Below are positions 46,547 to 57,856 of a stretch of DNA of 64,000 nt, piece after piece; positions within the stretch are counted from its first letter, which is position 1, and each line of letters starts with the position of its first letter. Made by a program: the position numbers and the translations under genes. The stretch spans positions 75,866,641 through 75,930,640 of the forward strand of contig CM055313.2 of the NCBI GenBank assembly GCA_029255685.2, read 5' to 3'. The notes under the pieces are model-generated. The model was not told the origin of the DNA. It was given only the letters and a program-made list of their open reading frames with translations, and did no database searches. This DNA is from Silene conica (taxonomy: Eukaryota; Streptophyta; Magnoliopsida; Caryophyllales; Caryophyllaceae).

Positions 46547-48210
46547 TGATAACTCCGTTATCTACGCGCTTTCCATACCTCAAAACTCTTTCTCGTAGCC
46601 CGTTTTCTTACTTTTTATGTGCTTTTCCGTGTTTAATTTGCATATAACGCTCAACTTGTCTTTCGGGGAGCTTGTTTCGGGTTTTGGTTGTATTTGTCGA
46701 TTCTTGTAGGGATAACGGACCCATTTGACAACCTAAAGCCCAACACAAACCTATGGATAGCCCAAAACAGAGAAATAAGGAAGTATTCTGAAGGCACCGT
46801 AAGAACCGTGCCGTTCCTCTCCAGGGAAGAAGGAACCGTGCTCTCCTAGCCGTGCCGTGCCGTTCTTTGCCGTGCCGTTCCTCTCCAGGGAAGAAGGAGC
46901 CGTGCCCTCCGTGCCGTGCCGTGCGGTTCTTGCCGTGCTCAGCTCCCTTTTTGCGCGGATCTTCATTTACTTGAACGACAATGTTTTGGGTCGTTTTGCC
47001 TATTTGTAACCTAGTATATAAGCACTTTTCCTTCTCTTTTTACTGTACACCCTACCTCTATTTCAAGTTTTAGTGAGAGAAACACATTTCCTTTGTAATT
47101 TGCAACAAATCCTTAATCAATTTCAATAGTTATCAAGCTTTCTTTGTTCTTTTGCTTCATTGTTCTTCCTTGTTCTTCCTAGTTGGTATATTTCTTATCT
47201 CTTTCTTTATTTTGTCATTTGTTTACATTTTAGTTGATTAAGAAGTTTGAATTTTTCACTTAGCTTGTCTACAAAGTTTCTTCCTTTGTGCTTGATTATT
47301 GTTAGTTTTGATTTATTTTGTCTTAGATCATTGTTCTAGTTGGTTCTTATATGCCTTATAGTAAGAATTCATCCTTCATTATGTTTAATCACAAAGTGTC
47401 ATCTTTTGTTATGAATTTGAGTCCATTAGTTATGACTAGTGAGTAGTCTCATACTAGGACTCGATTAACTCCATCATGGGTGTTTCATTCTATTGATTTC
47501 TCACTAGATTAGTCCTTGGGTTTGGCTTGTGAGGGTGGACTAGGGGATTGGCTTGTTTATGGGTTTTTGCGGGTTTCATTGACTCTAGACCCTTGTCCAT
47601 CGGCGAGAGTCGGTTAGGTTGGGAGTCGGGTTGGCTTGCTTGACCTTATTGTCTACCTAGGTTGAGACCGAAAGGGAGAACCGAGGGAGGACCCCCTAGT
47701 CTAGCGTTTGAAATCAACCTTCGAGAGGAGGGGAGGGATAACCCGGAAACCAACGTGGGTATTTAACTTAGGACATCGACTTTCGAACCCGAGAGGGGGG
47801 TTAGTCGGGATTGCTAGTGTCTTATAGTGAGCCCGAGAGGGAGTCTATGAGCGAATTAGAGGCGTTTTCCCCCTTATAAGCCATACCCGTTGACTAGTTA
47901 AGAGAGATCATATTCATGAACACTTAAGGTGGAGTGAAATCGGGTCCTAGGCCTTTCTTTATTGCTTTTATCTTTTTTCTATTATTTGTTTGCTTCTTTA
48001 GTCTAGTAGCCATAGTTAATTTATGTTTACATGTTTAGTTTGTTTTCTATCTCATTATTGATTCGCGTAGCTAACTATAATCTAAGACAAGACTAGTACT
48101 CAAACTTAACCTCCCTGTGGATCGACCTCGACTACCCTACTACATTAGTTTAGTAGTTGAGTTTTATAAATGTTTGTTTGATCGGGGGAAGGCGACAAAC
48201 CCCGTTATCA
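46547..48210 (+). repeat. Element D 3' LTR
   Basis: 1664 bp, apparently identical to 34260-35923; ends CCGTTATCA and is followed by the TSD TCGGC, where the left LTR of C resumes. Confidence 0.93.
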
Positions 48211-48297
48211 TCGGCCGAGTTGAACTTACTCGGCCGAGTTAAGCTTACTCGGCCGAATTGGTCCACAACTCAGCTTCTATAAGAGAGGGGTGTTACA
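48211..48297 (-). repeat. Last piece of the left LTR of element C
   Basis: TCGGCCGAGTTGAACTTAC... to AAGAGAGGGGTGTTACA, matching the last part of the right LTR (ending 52987). Directly after it the plus strand reads ATCTTCCCCCCTT, the polypurine tract on the minus strand. Confidence 0.9.
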
Positions 48298-51200
48298 ATC
48301 TTCCCCCCTTAAAACGAACTTCATTCTCGAAGTTCACAATTACCAACCTGAAAGAAAACTTAACTCGAAAGTAACATGTCACCACATGTCACCGGTACCA
48401 CCGTCTTCACAAGATGATACATGACTAGAAATGGTATACACAAATGAGGACTCGACCCAAACCAACGACAAGATCTAGCGTGCGATCATCTCCTAGTACA
48501 ACCTAACTCTAAAAACATCTTACTCAAAACCCAACACCACATCCCAAGGATGTGCAAAATGCACCCAAAATCCTACAAGTTCGAAGCTTCTTATAAGTTT
48601 GAAACATCGTATCCCAAGGATGCGCAACACTAAACAATGTTGATAACATATGTAAAAATTATATAAAACTGACTGAAAGACTTGATACTCAATACGATCA
48701 TCTCCTATCCCCCTAAAAGAAACAGATTACGTCCTCGTAACCTTACAACCTAAACGCATGGCATACAGCTAACCAACATCACTCAACTTTCACCTTTCAT
48801 CCTTGACATTAATTCACCAAGCAACACCAACACAAATCATAATATAGTTCACATAACGCTATCCAAACATTGACTGCAAATCATCTAAGTGCTGACAACT
48901 TTGTATTGCTTCTATATCAAACATTTAAATCCAATACCAATACAATCCATCAAGCATGTATGACTAGGAACAGTTACATCCTTTCACCCTAATAGGGAAC
49001 CTTGTCTTCCAAAACCTACTCACGCTCATACGTGTTATTAATCACAGTCGTCAGTACTATCCTAACCATACACCTCCACAATCTCCCTCCATAAACATCC
49101 ATATAACCACGTATTACCATCACGCCACCTTTACCTATAATAATACAGTCACAATTCCATCTGTTAAGCTATATTAACCTTACACTTCCAAGTATACCGC
49201 AACAAGCGAAAACTATCAAACTCTCTTTGCCGCATCCGACCTCTCTTAATATAAACGTCTTTACCTGCCTAGTACTAAATCCTTAGTGATTCTATCTCAT
49301 TATCATCATCTTTGGCCTCCGATAGCTAACCACAACCGCAACCTTGATCACCACACATATACCTAAGACTCTCGTCTGCTAACAATTATATACATTCACT
49401 TATTCCACACTCCATCATCACATCTACCACAAAGCTCCGAACATAACCACGATATCAACTCTTCACCATTACTGCCCGTCCACACTTCTTTCTACTCACG
49501 CATCTAAACCCAAAACATAACTCACAATTCAAAATTGTCACATACTCACTTGATCCTCGAATTTTCCTCTTCTATTCAGTTCGTCCATCACTTAACATAT
49601 TACTGATCCCAGCACATCGATGATTCATATTCCACTTGCAACTTCTAGCGTTGCACACACACTCCACCAACTATTTTCTAAAACCATGATAACAGCGTCT
49701 CGCTTCACACACGGCCGAAAGTACTCCAACAATCTCCCATAACTTCGTTTCCACTTACTAAGGTATCAGTATAACTATAACAACATCAAACACATGTTCG
49801 ACTCTCATTCGTAATGTACTCTACTCTCGCCCCCGAGTCCAAGGTCTTAATAACACATGCAACCATGACCTCAATCTATATGGCTATGCCAAAATGACAT
49901 ATCCTTTCAAAAGTTCGTCTCACAAGTATACCCCTACGTTTAGAATTCTCCACGCACATCAAGTTCATATGTAAACCAACAATTAAATTTTATGAACGCC
50001 AAACATATGAAAATAAGACAATAAACGACCACATCTGAAACTTTATCCACACGCCACGATATCCACACGCCACCTCATTAAAACACGATAGTAAGACGTA
50101 TACCATTAGAAAAAGGGCAGGCGGTCTCGAAACAACCATATCATTTCCACTATAACTCTTGGTGATGACATCGCAACACCGTCACCGACAACCGTATCAC
50201 AACGCGAAGATACCCGCATCGCAGCACGGAATACCAATCTTGGCTTCCATTCTGAAGCACAACAACCACATCGATTATGACGCCTTAATATAGTCTCACC
50301 AAATCATTATATACAACATGCTACGAGGAAGATTCAGACAACGACCTTGTGAGCATCGTTCCATACCACAACCCGAGAGATTGTCACTTCACAAAATCAC
50401 TTGCGTACATCACACATACACAATATCCAACCCACACAATCACTATTATTCCACTAGCATGCACCAATAATCATGTCAACAAAGTTACCTCAATATCAAT
50501 ACCAAACATATCCTTGATCATTTCCATACCTTAACTTCCCAATACACTTACTCACCGTATAAAGACTCTGTCAAGCATTCATTCTTTAATTCCTTAAAAG
50601 CTACGACTAGCATGTCGTCTTACTTATCTCATATGTACTCCTGATTTCATATCTTTGTTATAGTACTCTACACTACTATTATCACCTATTTCCACGCCTC
50701 GTAACTTTTGTCACATAAACTCGACGCACCCCTCCATTATTCTATTGCCATGACATCCGATTACATCACTCAATCACTTAAGTATATACACATTCTCTCT
50801 AACTCCTTAGTCAATAAAATATCCTCTAATTGCTTCCATTGCCACATCCTCTTCATTCGAACCATCAGTCTTTGTTCCCTTATAGCCCTAAACTCCCTTA
50901 GCATTCAACTTCTCTCCACACACCACTAACAAGCCCAAGCACTCACTAATTATTTTCCGATTACTTAACTCATCCTTTATAACTGATATCACACCTATCT
51001 CATAAGCCTTTTTGTACCGTTAACACCCCCAAACTTTTATATACCTATAACCCCCCTTAGAAACCTAAGTTTCCGATCGGCACAAATATCTACAAATTCA
51101 CATATAGGTCACCATAACTCAGAAATACGGCCACCAAGCACACAATTCTCTTCCAATTATCTTAACGAAATTCCAATATGCATTTCCTCAATAAACCTAA

Positions 51201-51853
51201 CTATATACATCCCTCATCTATATCCCTTATCATTCTCAATTGGTATCGATACACTCTATCTGTCATCCTCACTTACTTCCGACTTACCTTACCACTTAAC
51301 CATGTAAGCATCAACACCACACCCAAGCTCACGAAAATATCACTCACCTTTGCTCACATGGCTCGCTCTCCAACTCAAAATGTCATAAACCTCACTTGCG
51401 TTCACCACGCTTCCTCATAAACATTAAACTTTAGAAGAAACGTTTCGAAATCAAAATGACATGCAAATGTGCCAAAAGCTACTCATAAGACCATAACGTA
51501 GCTTACTACGTCGGGTACTTGTTCGATCTACTTGTCTACTAGGTAAGCTCACAGCCTCAGGCCAAAACGAAATAGCTACTACTAAGAGAAACTCGGCCGA
51601 ATAGACCCTACTCGGCCGAGTCAACACTACTCGGCCGAGTCCCACTTACTCGGTCGAGTCCCACTTACTCGGCCGAGTCTACCCTTTAGTGACCAAAAAC
51701 AAGAATGTAAGCAATTTTGCGATTTTGGGACGTCTCCCAAACCTTTGCAGTAACCTTAAAAACTTATACTTGGGGTTCATTTTATTTAAGACACAACCTA
51801 TGTTCATTTTTTTCATTGGTTTTGGGTGTCAAGATCGTCGCTCTGATACCATT
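48298..51853 (-). other. Element C internal region, apparently non-coding
   Basis: 3.56 kb, C/A-rich on the plus strand, with no frame over 80 codons and no gag, protease, RT or integrase motif on either strand. The left end resembles that of A: TCTTCC(C)...CCTTAAA...GAAC...GAAGTTCAC. The right end shares the A leader block GGGGTTCATTTTATTTA and has the primer site TGGTATCAGAGCG on the minus strand (51839-51851), two bases before the LTR. This suggests a non-autonomous partner of an A-like family; alternatively it is a very decayed internal region. Confidence 0.7.
51590..51681. repeat. TCGGCCGA palindrome repeats in C internal region
   Basis: Five copies of ACTCGGCCGA(G/A)T-type 12-bp palindromes (one with TCGGTCGA) spaced about 16-20 bp. 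The same motif is arrayed in the LTRs of C (52843-52960, and 34190-34259 with 48211-48262 in the left LTR). Confidence 0.85.
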
Positions 51854-52987
51854 TGTAACACCCTCAAAATCCAAGGCCTTTAGATAGGACCATCAGACTA
51901 TGAAAGTACTACCATCTCAGTTTCCTGAGACATAATATCAAGATCAACAACTAAAGCAACCTTTACTAAGGTAATGATTAAAGTATATTGTACAACCGTC
52001 TGATAAACAATCATAAAACAAAACTGTCTGCGGAAGCTAGATAACTATCAAGACACTGTATGACTGCGTGATTTCCATCCTCCCCGAGCTAGCAAGTATC
52101 AACATGTACGAACCTAAAAAGCTGCTCACCATTACATGGATCATCACAGCGCAACAAACCACAAGCGTCAGAAACTGTTGTAATAAGACGGTCACAATAC
52201 AATAGCATAAACCACAATCTGATAATCACCAATAGCTGATATCACTGTCACGCAACCAAGTGGCGGCCTTTAGCCCCACACCAATTCCCCCACTTACCGC
52301 AGCAAGGGGTACCTAAACCATTAATGTGCACATCCTCTCCGTGGCGGGTCCCACGAAGAGCGATCATATGAGTGAGATTCGTTTCCCGCAACAACGGTCC
52401 CACACATTACCTTTCCAATCTCAATACTCATACAATAACACAGTGATATCAGATAATACGACGATATCGTCACAATCAATGTTCCACAAAAACTGAGTAG
52501 GAAAACCCTACCTCGATGAAATCACAAGCAGATAAATCCAAGACTGATTTACCAAAGTTTCTCTACGAATCCTCCTCCTATGAATGATATGTACATACAA
52601 GTTACTCACCAATCACAACTAACAACCGAGATAACTAATTGATAAAACAACACTTACTTGATAACTACGGGCTAGGCTAGATGATCGGCGCTCCTATACT
52701 ATTGCAACGGACTCTAGACGGAATTTGAGAGGAAGGGGGTGATAGGGGATTAGGGTTTTTGTTTTCTAATTATGGTAAAATAATGATTAACCTTCGGATT
52801 AATATTTATAATTAATCGCGACTATTCTTACGGAAAGGCTTACTCGGCCGAGTTGAACATATTCGGCCGAGTGGCACTTACTCGGCCGAGTACAACCTAT
52901 TCGGCCGAGTTCGAATTACTTGGCCGAGTTAAGCTTACTCGACCGAGTTGGTCCATAACTCAACTTCTATAAGAGAGGGGTGTTACA
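51854..52987 (-). repeat. Element C right (5') LTR, intact
   Basis: 1134 bp, TGTAACACCCTCAAAATCC...GGGGTGTTACA. Shared blocks with the left LTR include CAAGGCCTTTAGATAGGACC (11457 and 51872) and GTGGCGGCCTTTAGCCCCAC. It ends in an array of TACTCGGCCGAGT palindromes (52843-52960). Confidence 0.9.
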
Positions 52988-55860
52988 AGCAGGCAACTTG
53001 ATATTACATTGAAAATCCTTGAGTTTGTTGTTTGGTATAACTAGTCTAGTAGATCTCTTGATAGGAACTTTAGTTATAACAGGAGGAAGAGTAGATATAC
53101 CAGCAGGAGGAACAACAGGTGTGAGTACATCTGTTGTATTTAGTGTAGATGATGCAGGAATGTTATTCTCACTAGAACATCTTGCCGAATGAGTATAATC
53201 TGATGCATTTGAAGCAGTCTGATGATTTTGAAGAAGTAGATGTTGTGAATCAGCAAGATTCACCATAGAAAGAGGATCATCAAATTCTATGGTCTTACTG
53301 ATATTAGTATCCACAGAATGTGATCTAAAAGGAAATATATCTTCTTGAAACTTAACATCTCTACTAAAGAAAGTTTTATGAGTGAAAAGATCATAAACTT
53401 TGTATCCTTTTTGCCAAAGGGATAACCAATCATAACATATTTCTTAGCCTTTCCTGCAAATTTGTCACTCTGTCCTAATGGAATGCTAGCATAAACAACC
53501 AAACACCCTTACTTCATCATACTTGGGTTTGGATTGAAACAGGACCTCATATGGGGTCTTCCAGACTAGAACAAAAGATGACATCTTATTAATTAGATAT
53601 GTAGCATCCAAAACACAATCTCCCCAGAATTTTGCAGGATGATTAGCATGTAATTTCAAAGATCATGCAGTCTCCACCAAGTGTCTGTGTTTTCTTTCAA
53701 CACGACCATTCTAATGTGGTTTACATGCCATACTGGTTTGATGTAGAACTCCTTTAACACCAAATATATCATGACATTGTTGTTGAATGAATTCTGATCC
53801 ATTATCACTTCTGAATACTTTTAACTTCTTGTCAAATTGAGTAGTAATTTGATTAAAGAATTGATTTAAGATAACAGGAACTTGCATTTTATTTTGAAGA
53901 AGGAATACCCAAGTACATCTAAAGCAATCATCCAATAGTGTAAGAAAATAACTTGCTCCATTTAAAGCAAGTGTCCTATTTGGACCCCATAAGTCTGCAT
54001 GAAGCAGATCAAAAGGTTGTTGAGCATGAGAAATACTTCTTAGATATGGAAGAGCATGATGTTTGGCAATAGAGCAAGTTTCACAATGAAACTGCTTAAG
54101 TTCTTGCTTGTTTATTCCCAATACATGTAATTTTTCAAAAGAAGTATGACTAGGGATGTCATTGGGGCGGGGCGATGCTAGATATAGGCTCCCCCGTACC
54201 ACGCAAAAACCACCCCCGCCCCATTATCCATGGCGGGTACAATTTTCGTACCAGTCCCCGCCCCACCACCCGCCAAAGCTCTACCCGTCCCCGCCCCAAC
54301 TGGGGCGGGTACGGGGCGATAGCCACTTATACCCGCCCCAATGACATCCCTAAGTATGACCCAATCTATCATCTATAAGCTGAGTATCAAAATATTTTAC
54401 ATTGTTAACTCTAGATTGTCTAAAACTAGAATTACTTAGGTCCTTATTGCCAGTGAAGCTCCCTGCTACTGGTTTACTTTTGTCAGGCATGCTTCCTACT
54501 GCTGGTCTTAACTTGTAGAGATCCCCAACTCTTCTAGCTCTGCCAAGAACAGTCCTACTTGAATAGTCCTGTAATATGCATTCAGTAGGAGTATATATGG
54601 CTACAATTTTAGACTGCTCTACAAGTTTACTAACAGAAAGAAGGTTTTGTCTAAAACCAGCTAGGAATAACATTCTTCAAAGTAATGGTAAGAGTCAAAG
54701 TAATCCTTCCCATTTTATACACAAACTTGACACTACTATCTTGTAATGCAACTATCAGAGGCTTTTCCAAAGTCTGAATATTATTCAAGATGGATATCTG
54801 AGAAGTCGTGTGGTCTGAAGCTCCAGTATCCTCAAACGACCTGACAACAGCATTAGACCAATTATATTTACCTACAAAATTTGCAGTAGCCAGTGTACTG
54901 GTGCTTGCTTTATCACCCAGATTCTTCATAACCGTACCCTCTGCACAACAGAATCTACTACATCATCCACAACATCAGAATCAAAAGAAGCAGCCTCTAA
55001 AAAAGGATCATCTTGAACATAATCATCATAATACATTACATCAACATTATTAACATTCCTACCAGAGTATCCACCTCTAGTATTGCCACCTCTACAAGTA
55101 CATCCTCGTCCCCTACTTCTAATGCCCTTGCTATTTTTATAACCATAGCAGATGGACTGAACATGTCCTTTTTGCCATAGTAAGTACATGTCTTCAATCG
55201 ATAATATTCATCAATTGTGTGTCCCTTCTTGTTACAATGAGTACATTGCTTGGCAACAACATCAGTACTTGTAGTTGCAGTTGTTGAACTGTCTAACTTT
55301 GCTTTCTTATGATCTGGTTTCTTGATCTCCACACTAGCAGCATAAGCATTTGCTTCAGCAAGAACATCAACTGCATCTGAAATTTGCTTCTGTCTCTCTA
55401 TCTTTTGTAACAAGGATAAATCCTTGTTTAAGGGTGGTAGCTAGAGGTTCCATGGATAGTATATTGGTCTTGAAACCCTCATACCCATTGTTTAACCCCA
55501 TTAAAAACTGTATTAACTTGGTATGAGTATCCCTGTCCTATCAAGGATTCTTTTAAGTAGTTGACATGAACAAGCACTCAATGCTCCACAAGTGCAAGTA
55601 GGAATTGGGTCAAGAGTATCAAGATTCTCCCATGTCCTATTCAAATTGTGAAAGTACTCTACTAGAGGTGTATTACCCTGACTAATAGCATTCAAATCCT
55701 TACGAATTTGATAAATCTCAATGGCATTAACATCACCATATCTCTCAATCAATTCATCCCATAACTCTTTGGAAGAATTTACATAGGACATGTTTTCTTT
55801 AATGTCATCCTCCATAGAATTACGCATCCAATGCCTCACCATGATATCACATCTAACCCA
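52988..55860 (-). pseudogene. Copia E polyprotein, N-terminal part: gag, protease, integrase
   Basis: Minus-strand order: gag block MVRHWMRNSMEDDIKENMSY, KELWDELIERYGDVNAIEIY and DLNAISQGNTPLVEYFHNL (55842-55520); CCHC-type CTHCNKKGHTIDEYY with its last Cys lost (about 55240); protease DTGASDH (about 54835); LLSVSKLVEQ; then pre-integrase HxxxCxxC (KLHVLGINKQELKQFHCETC, from about 54130) and the integrase core LLHADLWGP, FRSDNGSEFIQQQ (54030-53760). A linker with RSTRLVIPNNKLKDFQC runs to the junction with element C at 52988. Several frameshifts break it, and a hAT MITE sits at 54151-54352. The rest of the protein continues at 11434. Confidence 0.88.
54151..54352. mobile_element. hAT-type MITE inside copia E
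   Basis: 202 bp with 21-bp terminal inverted repeats (TAGGGATGTCATTGGGGCGG and its inverse). An exact 8-bp TSD AGTATGAC lies at 54143-54150 and 54353-54360. The TAGGGATG... ends and 8-bp TSD are typical of a widespread plant hAT MITE group. Interior GC-rich (GGGGCGGG repeats). It splits the pre-integrase region. Confidence 0.9.
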
Positions 55861-56221
55861 TTGATGTTACTTTTTATCAAAAACAGCAGATTTATGAACA
55901 AAACCATCAATAAAACCTTCTTTGTTTTTTGAGATTAAAGCAATATATGTATCCCTGGCCTCTTTTAATTTAGAAAATTCCAACCATTAAATTTGTAATC
56001 AATTAGTTTCAGACATGGTTGATCATTGGTAGACAAGAATAGAGGATCATCAGAGAAGGCTTAAGGAGAAGAATCAGAAGATATAACAGATGTAGGCATT
56101 GTTGACAGAAAGAAAACAGATGATAAAACCGGAAGAAATTGATGGTAAGTTGAAGAATAGAAAAGATAACACCAGTAAAAGAATGAATATATAGCGGAAG
56201 AACAAATTAACAACCCAGAAT

Positions 56222-56241
56222 TGAACCTGCGATTGATACCA
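56222..56241 (-). other. Primer-binding site of copia E
   Basis: Minus-strand TGGTATCAATCGCAGGTTCA immediately after the 5' LTR; a match to a Met-type tRNA 3' end as used by many copia elements. Confidence 0.75.
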
Positions 56242-56456
56242 TATGAATTGATAATGATGTAAACATTTGATTAATAGTTTAGATGTTTGATATTGATCAA
56301 GTATATTTCATATATTTTGTAAATGCAAAAGTGGTTTCATAGTTGTGATACATTCTGCTTATATAGTTAGTTAGAAGCATAACTAGCTTCTTAACTCGAC
56401 TCTCGTTAGTTACAACTTTAGTTATTTAGCTTAACTAAATTTCTTATATGTCAATA
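56242..56456 (-). repeat. Copia E 5' LTR
   Basis: 215 bp; partner of 9547-9761. On the minus strand it starts TATTGACATATAAG and ends CATA. The adjacent TSD AAACT (56457-56461) sets the boundary and supports non-canonical TA...TA termini. Confidence 0.88.
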
Positions 56457-56461
56457 AAACT

Positions 56462-56551
56462 AACTTTAACAAATCGCTTAACTTAGGTTGTAACTAACTA
56501 AGTAACGACTTTTAACAAACTTTTTTAACTAACACTCTTGTATTCAACTCA
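56462..56551 (-). mobile_element. Relic copia 3' LTR, proximal part
   Basis: On the minus strand, TGAGTTGAATACAAGAGTG follows a polypurine tract AGGGGGCGT (56552-56560), as at the start of a 3' LTR. The LTR continues beyond copia E at 9546-9431; together they give about 205 bp. Confidence 0.6.
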
Positions 56552-56810
56552 ACGCCCCCTGAAAATTAGAGGGTGTATGATACAACCCTAACCTACCCTC
56601 TAAGAAATGATGTTCAGAGACAGTGAGAACACTTGTGAACATGTCATCAGTTGGTTGATCGACAGATAGAAAATGGAATGTAAAACAAGCTAATAAGACT
56701 ATCTTGTTATTTTCCCTAACAAATTCACAATCCAAGTCTATATGTTTTAATTTGTTCTCATAATTAAACTACCGGATTCTTGGTTATGTGGATAACTTGA
56801 CTGTCACATT
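56552..56810 (-). pseudogene. Relic copia RNase H C-terminus
   Basis: Minus strand: CDSQVIHITKNPV (about 56808-56770) then, after a 1-nt shift, NYENKLKHIDLDCEFVRE (to about 56710) and TDDMFTSVLTV...FLEGRLGLYH to a stop just before the polypurine tract. These are the catalytic-end motifs of copia RNase H (CDxQxxxxIxxNPV, KHIxxDCHFVRE, DxxTK), from a different copia lineage than E. No upstream pol is recognisable. Confidence 0.75.
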
Positions 56811-57084
56811 TGAGATAAAAATAAGAGAATTGTTTTCAAAATAGAGTAATCTTGCAAATTATTTCCCGTTTTAGGGTTGATTTCAAACTATTATTTCCCA
56901 ATGGGTCAACATCATCATTTTTTTTCTCTTTCTCAGATTTGAACTAAATGGCTACATAAAACAGCGAGTTTACAAATTTGATGGTACTTCGCTAAGTCAA
57001 ATAGCGATTTGTCTTCTTCGTGTTTAAACCTGGACCAACTTTGAGGCGATGCATATTGAAATAAATGGTCAGCTCACATAGCAA

Positions 57085-57848
57085 CAGGGCCGGCCCTATG
57101 GGGTATCGGGGTGGGCAATTGACAAGGGCCCACGTCTATAGGGGCCCATTAGTGTGAAATTAGAAAGGTGTTATTTGAAAAATAAACTTTATCACCTATA
57201 AAAATCAGAATATGGTAAGGAGTCTAGTGGTATTACATTTTACTAATTGTCTAAAGGTCATGTGTTCTATCTCTCTTACAACCTATTCTTTCTATTTTAA
57301 ATATTTTACTTTTAGAATTCACGCCCATTTCTATATTTTTTTTAATATTTTATTTTTAGAATTCACAACGTTGTTCATTTTTAATATTTTATTTTTAGAA
57401 TTCACACCCATTCTATATTTTTTTTTTCTAATATGCTATGTTGATAAGCTTCATGCTTATGAGATTTTGTGCGAATTTGATAAATTATGTTCATCAAAGA
57501 ATAATTTGTCCAAATTATACATTTAAGGGACTCTTTTAATAAAGTTAATATCTAAATTTTGAAAGAATTTCGATCCTTTCCAATTTTTGAACCATGAAAA
57601 AGTTGAATTATAAGATACCCAATTCAATTCTCCAAATTCAAAATCATTTTTTCTTTTAAATTTCTTAAGATTTTTAAAGAATCAACATTATCTAGTTCAA
57701 ATTTTTTTCCGCATCCATTGTTTCATATATTAAATTGTACTTCGTATGACATAATTACACATGAATTACTTGAACAATTTTTTTTTAAAAGTTAGGGCCC
57801 AATTTTATAATTTTGCCCAGGGCCTCCAAATTATTAGGACCGGCCCTG
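57085..57848. mobile_element. hAT-type non-autonomous element, CAGGGCCGGCCC ends
   Basis: 764 bp; left CAGGGCCGGCCCTATGG, right (inverted) CAGGGCCGGTCCTAATAA. Exact 8-bp TSD CATAGCAA at 57077-57084 and 57849-57856. No transposase. Near 57208-57285 a segment with TCTAGTGGTATTAC and GGTCATGTGTTCTATCTC resembles degraded Pol III A and B boxes. The 104-codon frame (57212-57526) is AT-rich low complexity without family support. Confidence 0.85.
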
Positions 57849-57856
57849 CATAGCAA

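Larger units (their letters stand above)
34260..48210 (+). mobile_element. Athila-type Ty3/gypsy element 'D', apparently young
   Basis: 13,951 bp on the plus strand. LTRs 34260-35923 and 46547-48210 are each 1664 bp and appear identical by eye (TGATAACTCCG...CCGTTATCA). TSD TCGGC at 34255-34259 and 48211-48215. The primer site TGGCGCCGTTGCCGGGGA (35927-35944) matches the tRNA-Asp end used by Athila/Tat elements; polypurine tract GTGTGGGGAGATT is at 46534-46546. A continuous 1882-codon gag-pol without chromodomain and a downstream Athila-type ORF are both open. It is inserted inside the TCGGCCGA-rich part of the left LTR of C. Confidence 0.93.
11435..52987 (-). mobile_element. Non-autonomous gypsy-like LTR element 'C' inside copia E
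   Basis: LTR termini TGTAACACCC (TGTATTAACACCC in the left copy, with a 2-bp insertion) and GTGTTACA. TSD AGTAG at 11430-11434 and AGCAG at 52988-52992 (4 of 5). The left LTR (11435-48297) is interrupted by element A (12086-33826, TSD ATATT) and element D (34260-48210, TSD TCGGC). With these removed it is about 1.16 kb, against 1134 bp for the intact right LTR (51854-52987). The internal region (48298-51853, 3.56 kb) has no recognisable gag or pol. Net length is about 5.85 kb. It is best read as a LARD-like non-autonomous element that depends on enzymes of a relative. Confidence 0.85.
9547..56456 (-). mobile_element. Ty1/copia element 'E', split by a 41.5-kb insertion
   Basis: Two 215-bp LTRs (9547-9761 and 56242-56456) enclose one copia element read on the minus strand; the TSD AAACT is at 9542-9546 and 56457-56461. 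The coding order on the minus strand (gag, protease, integrase at 55.9-53.0 kb; reverse transcriptase, RNase H at 11.4-9.8 kb) is collinear once element C (11435-52987, TSD AGTAG/AGCAG) is set aside. Net length is about 5.1 kb, normal for copia, after also removing a 202-bp hAT MITE. LTR ends are TA...TA instead of TG...CA, supported by the TSD. The polyprotein is broken in many places, so the copy is inactive. Confidence 0.9.
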
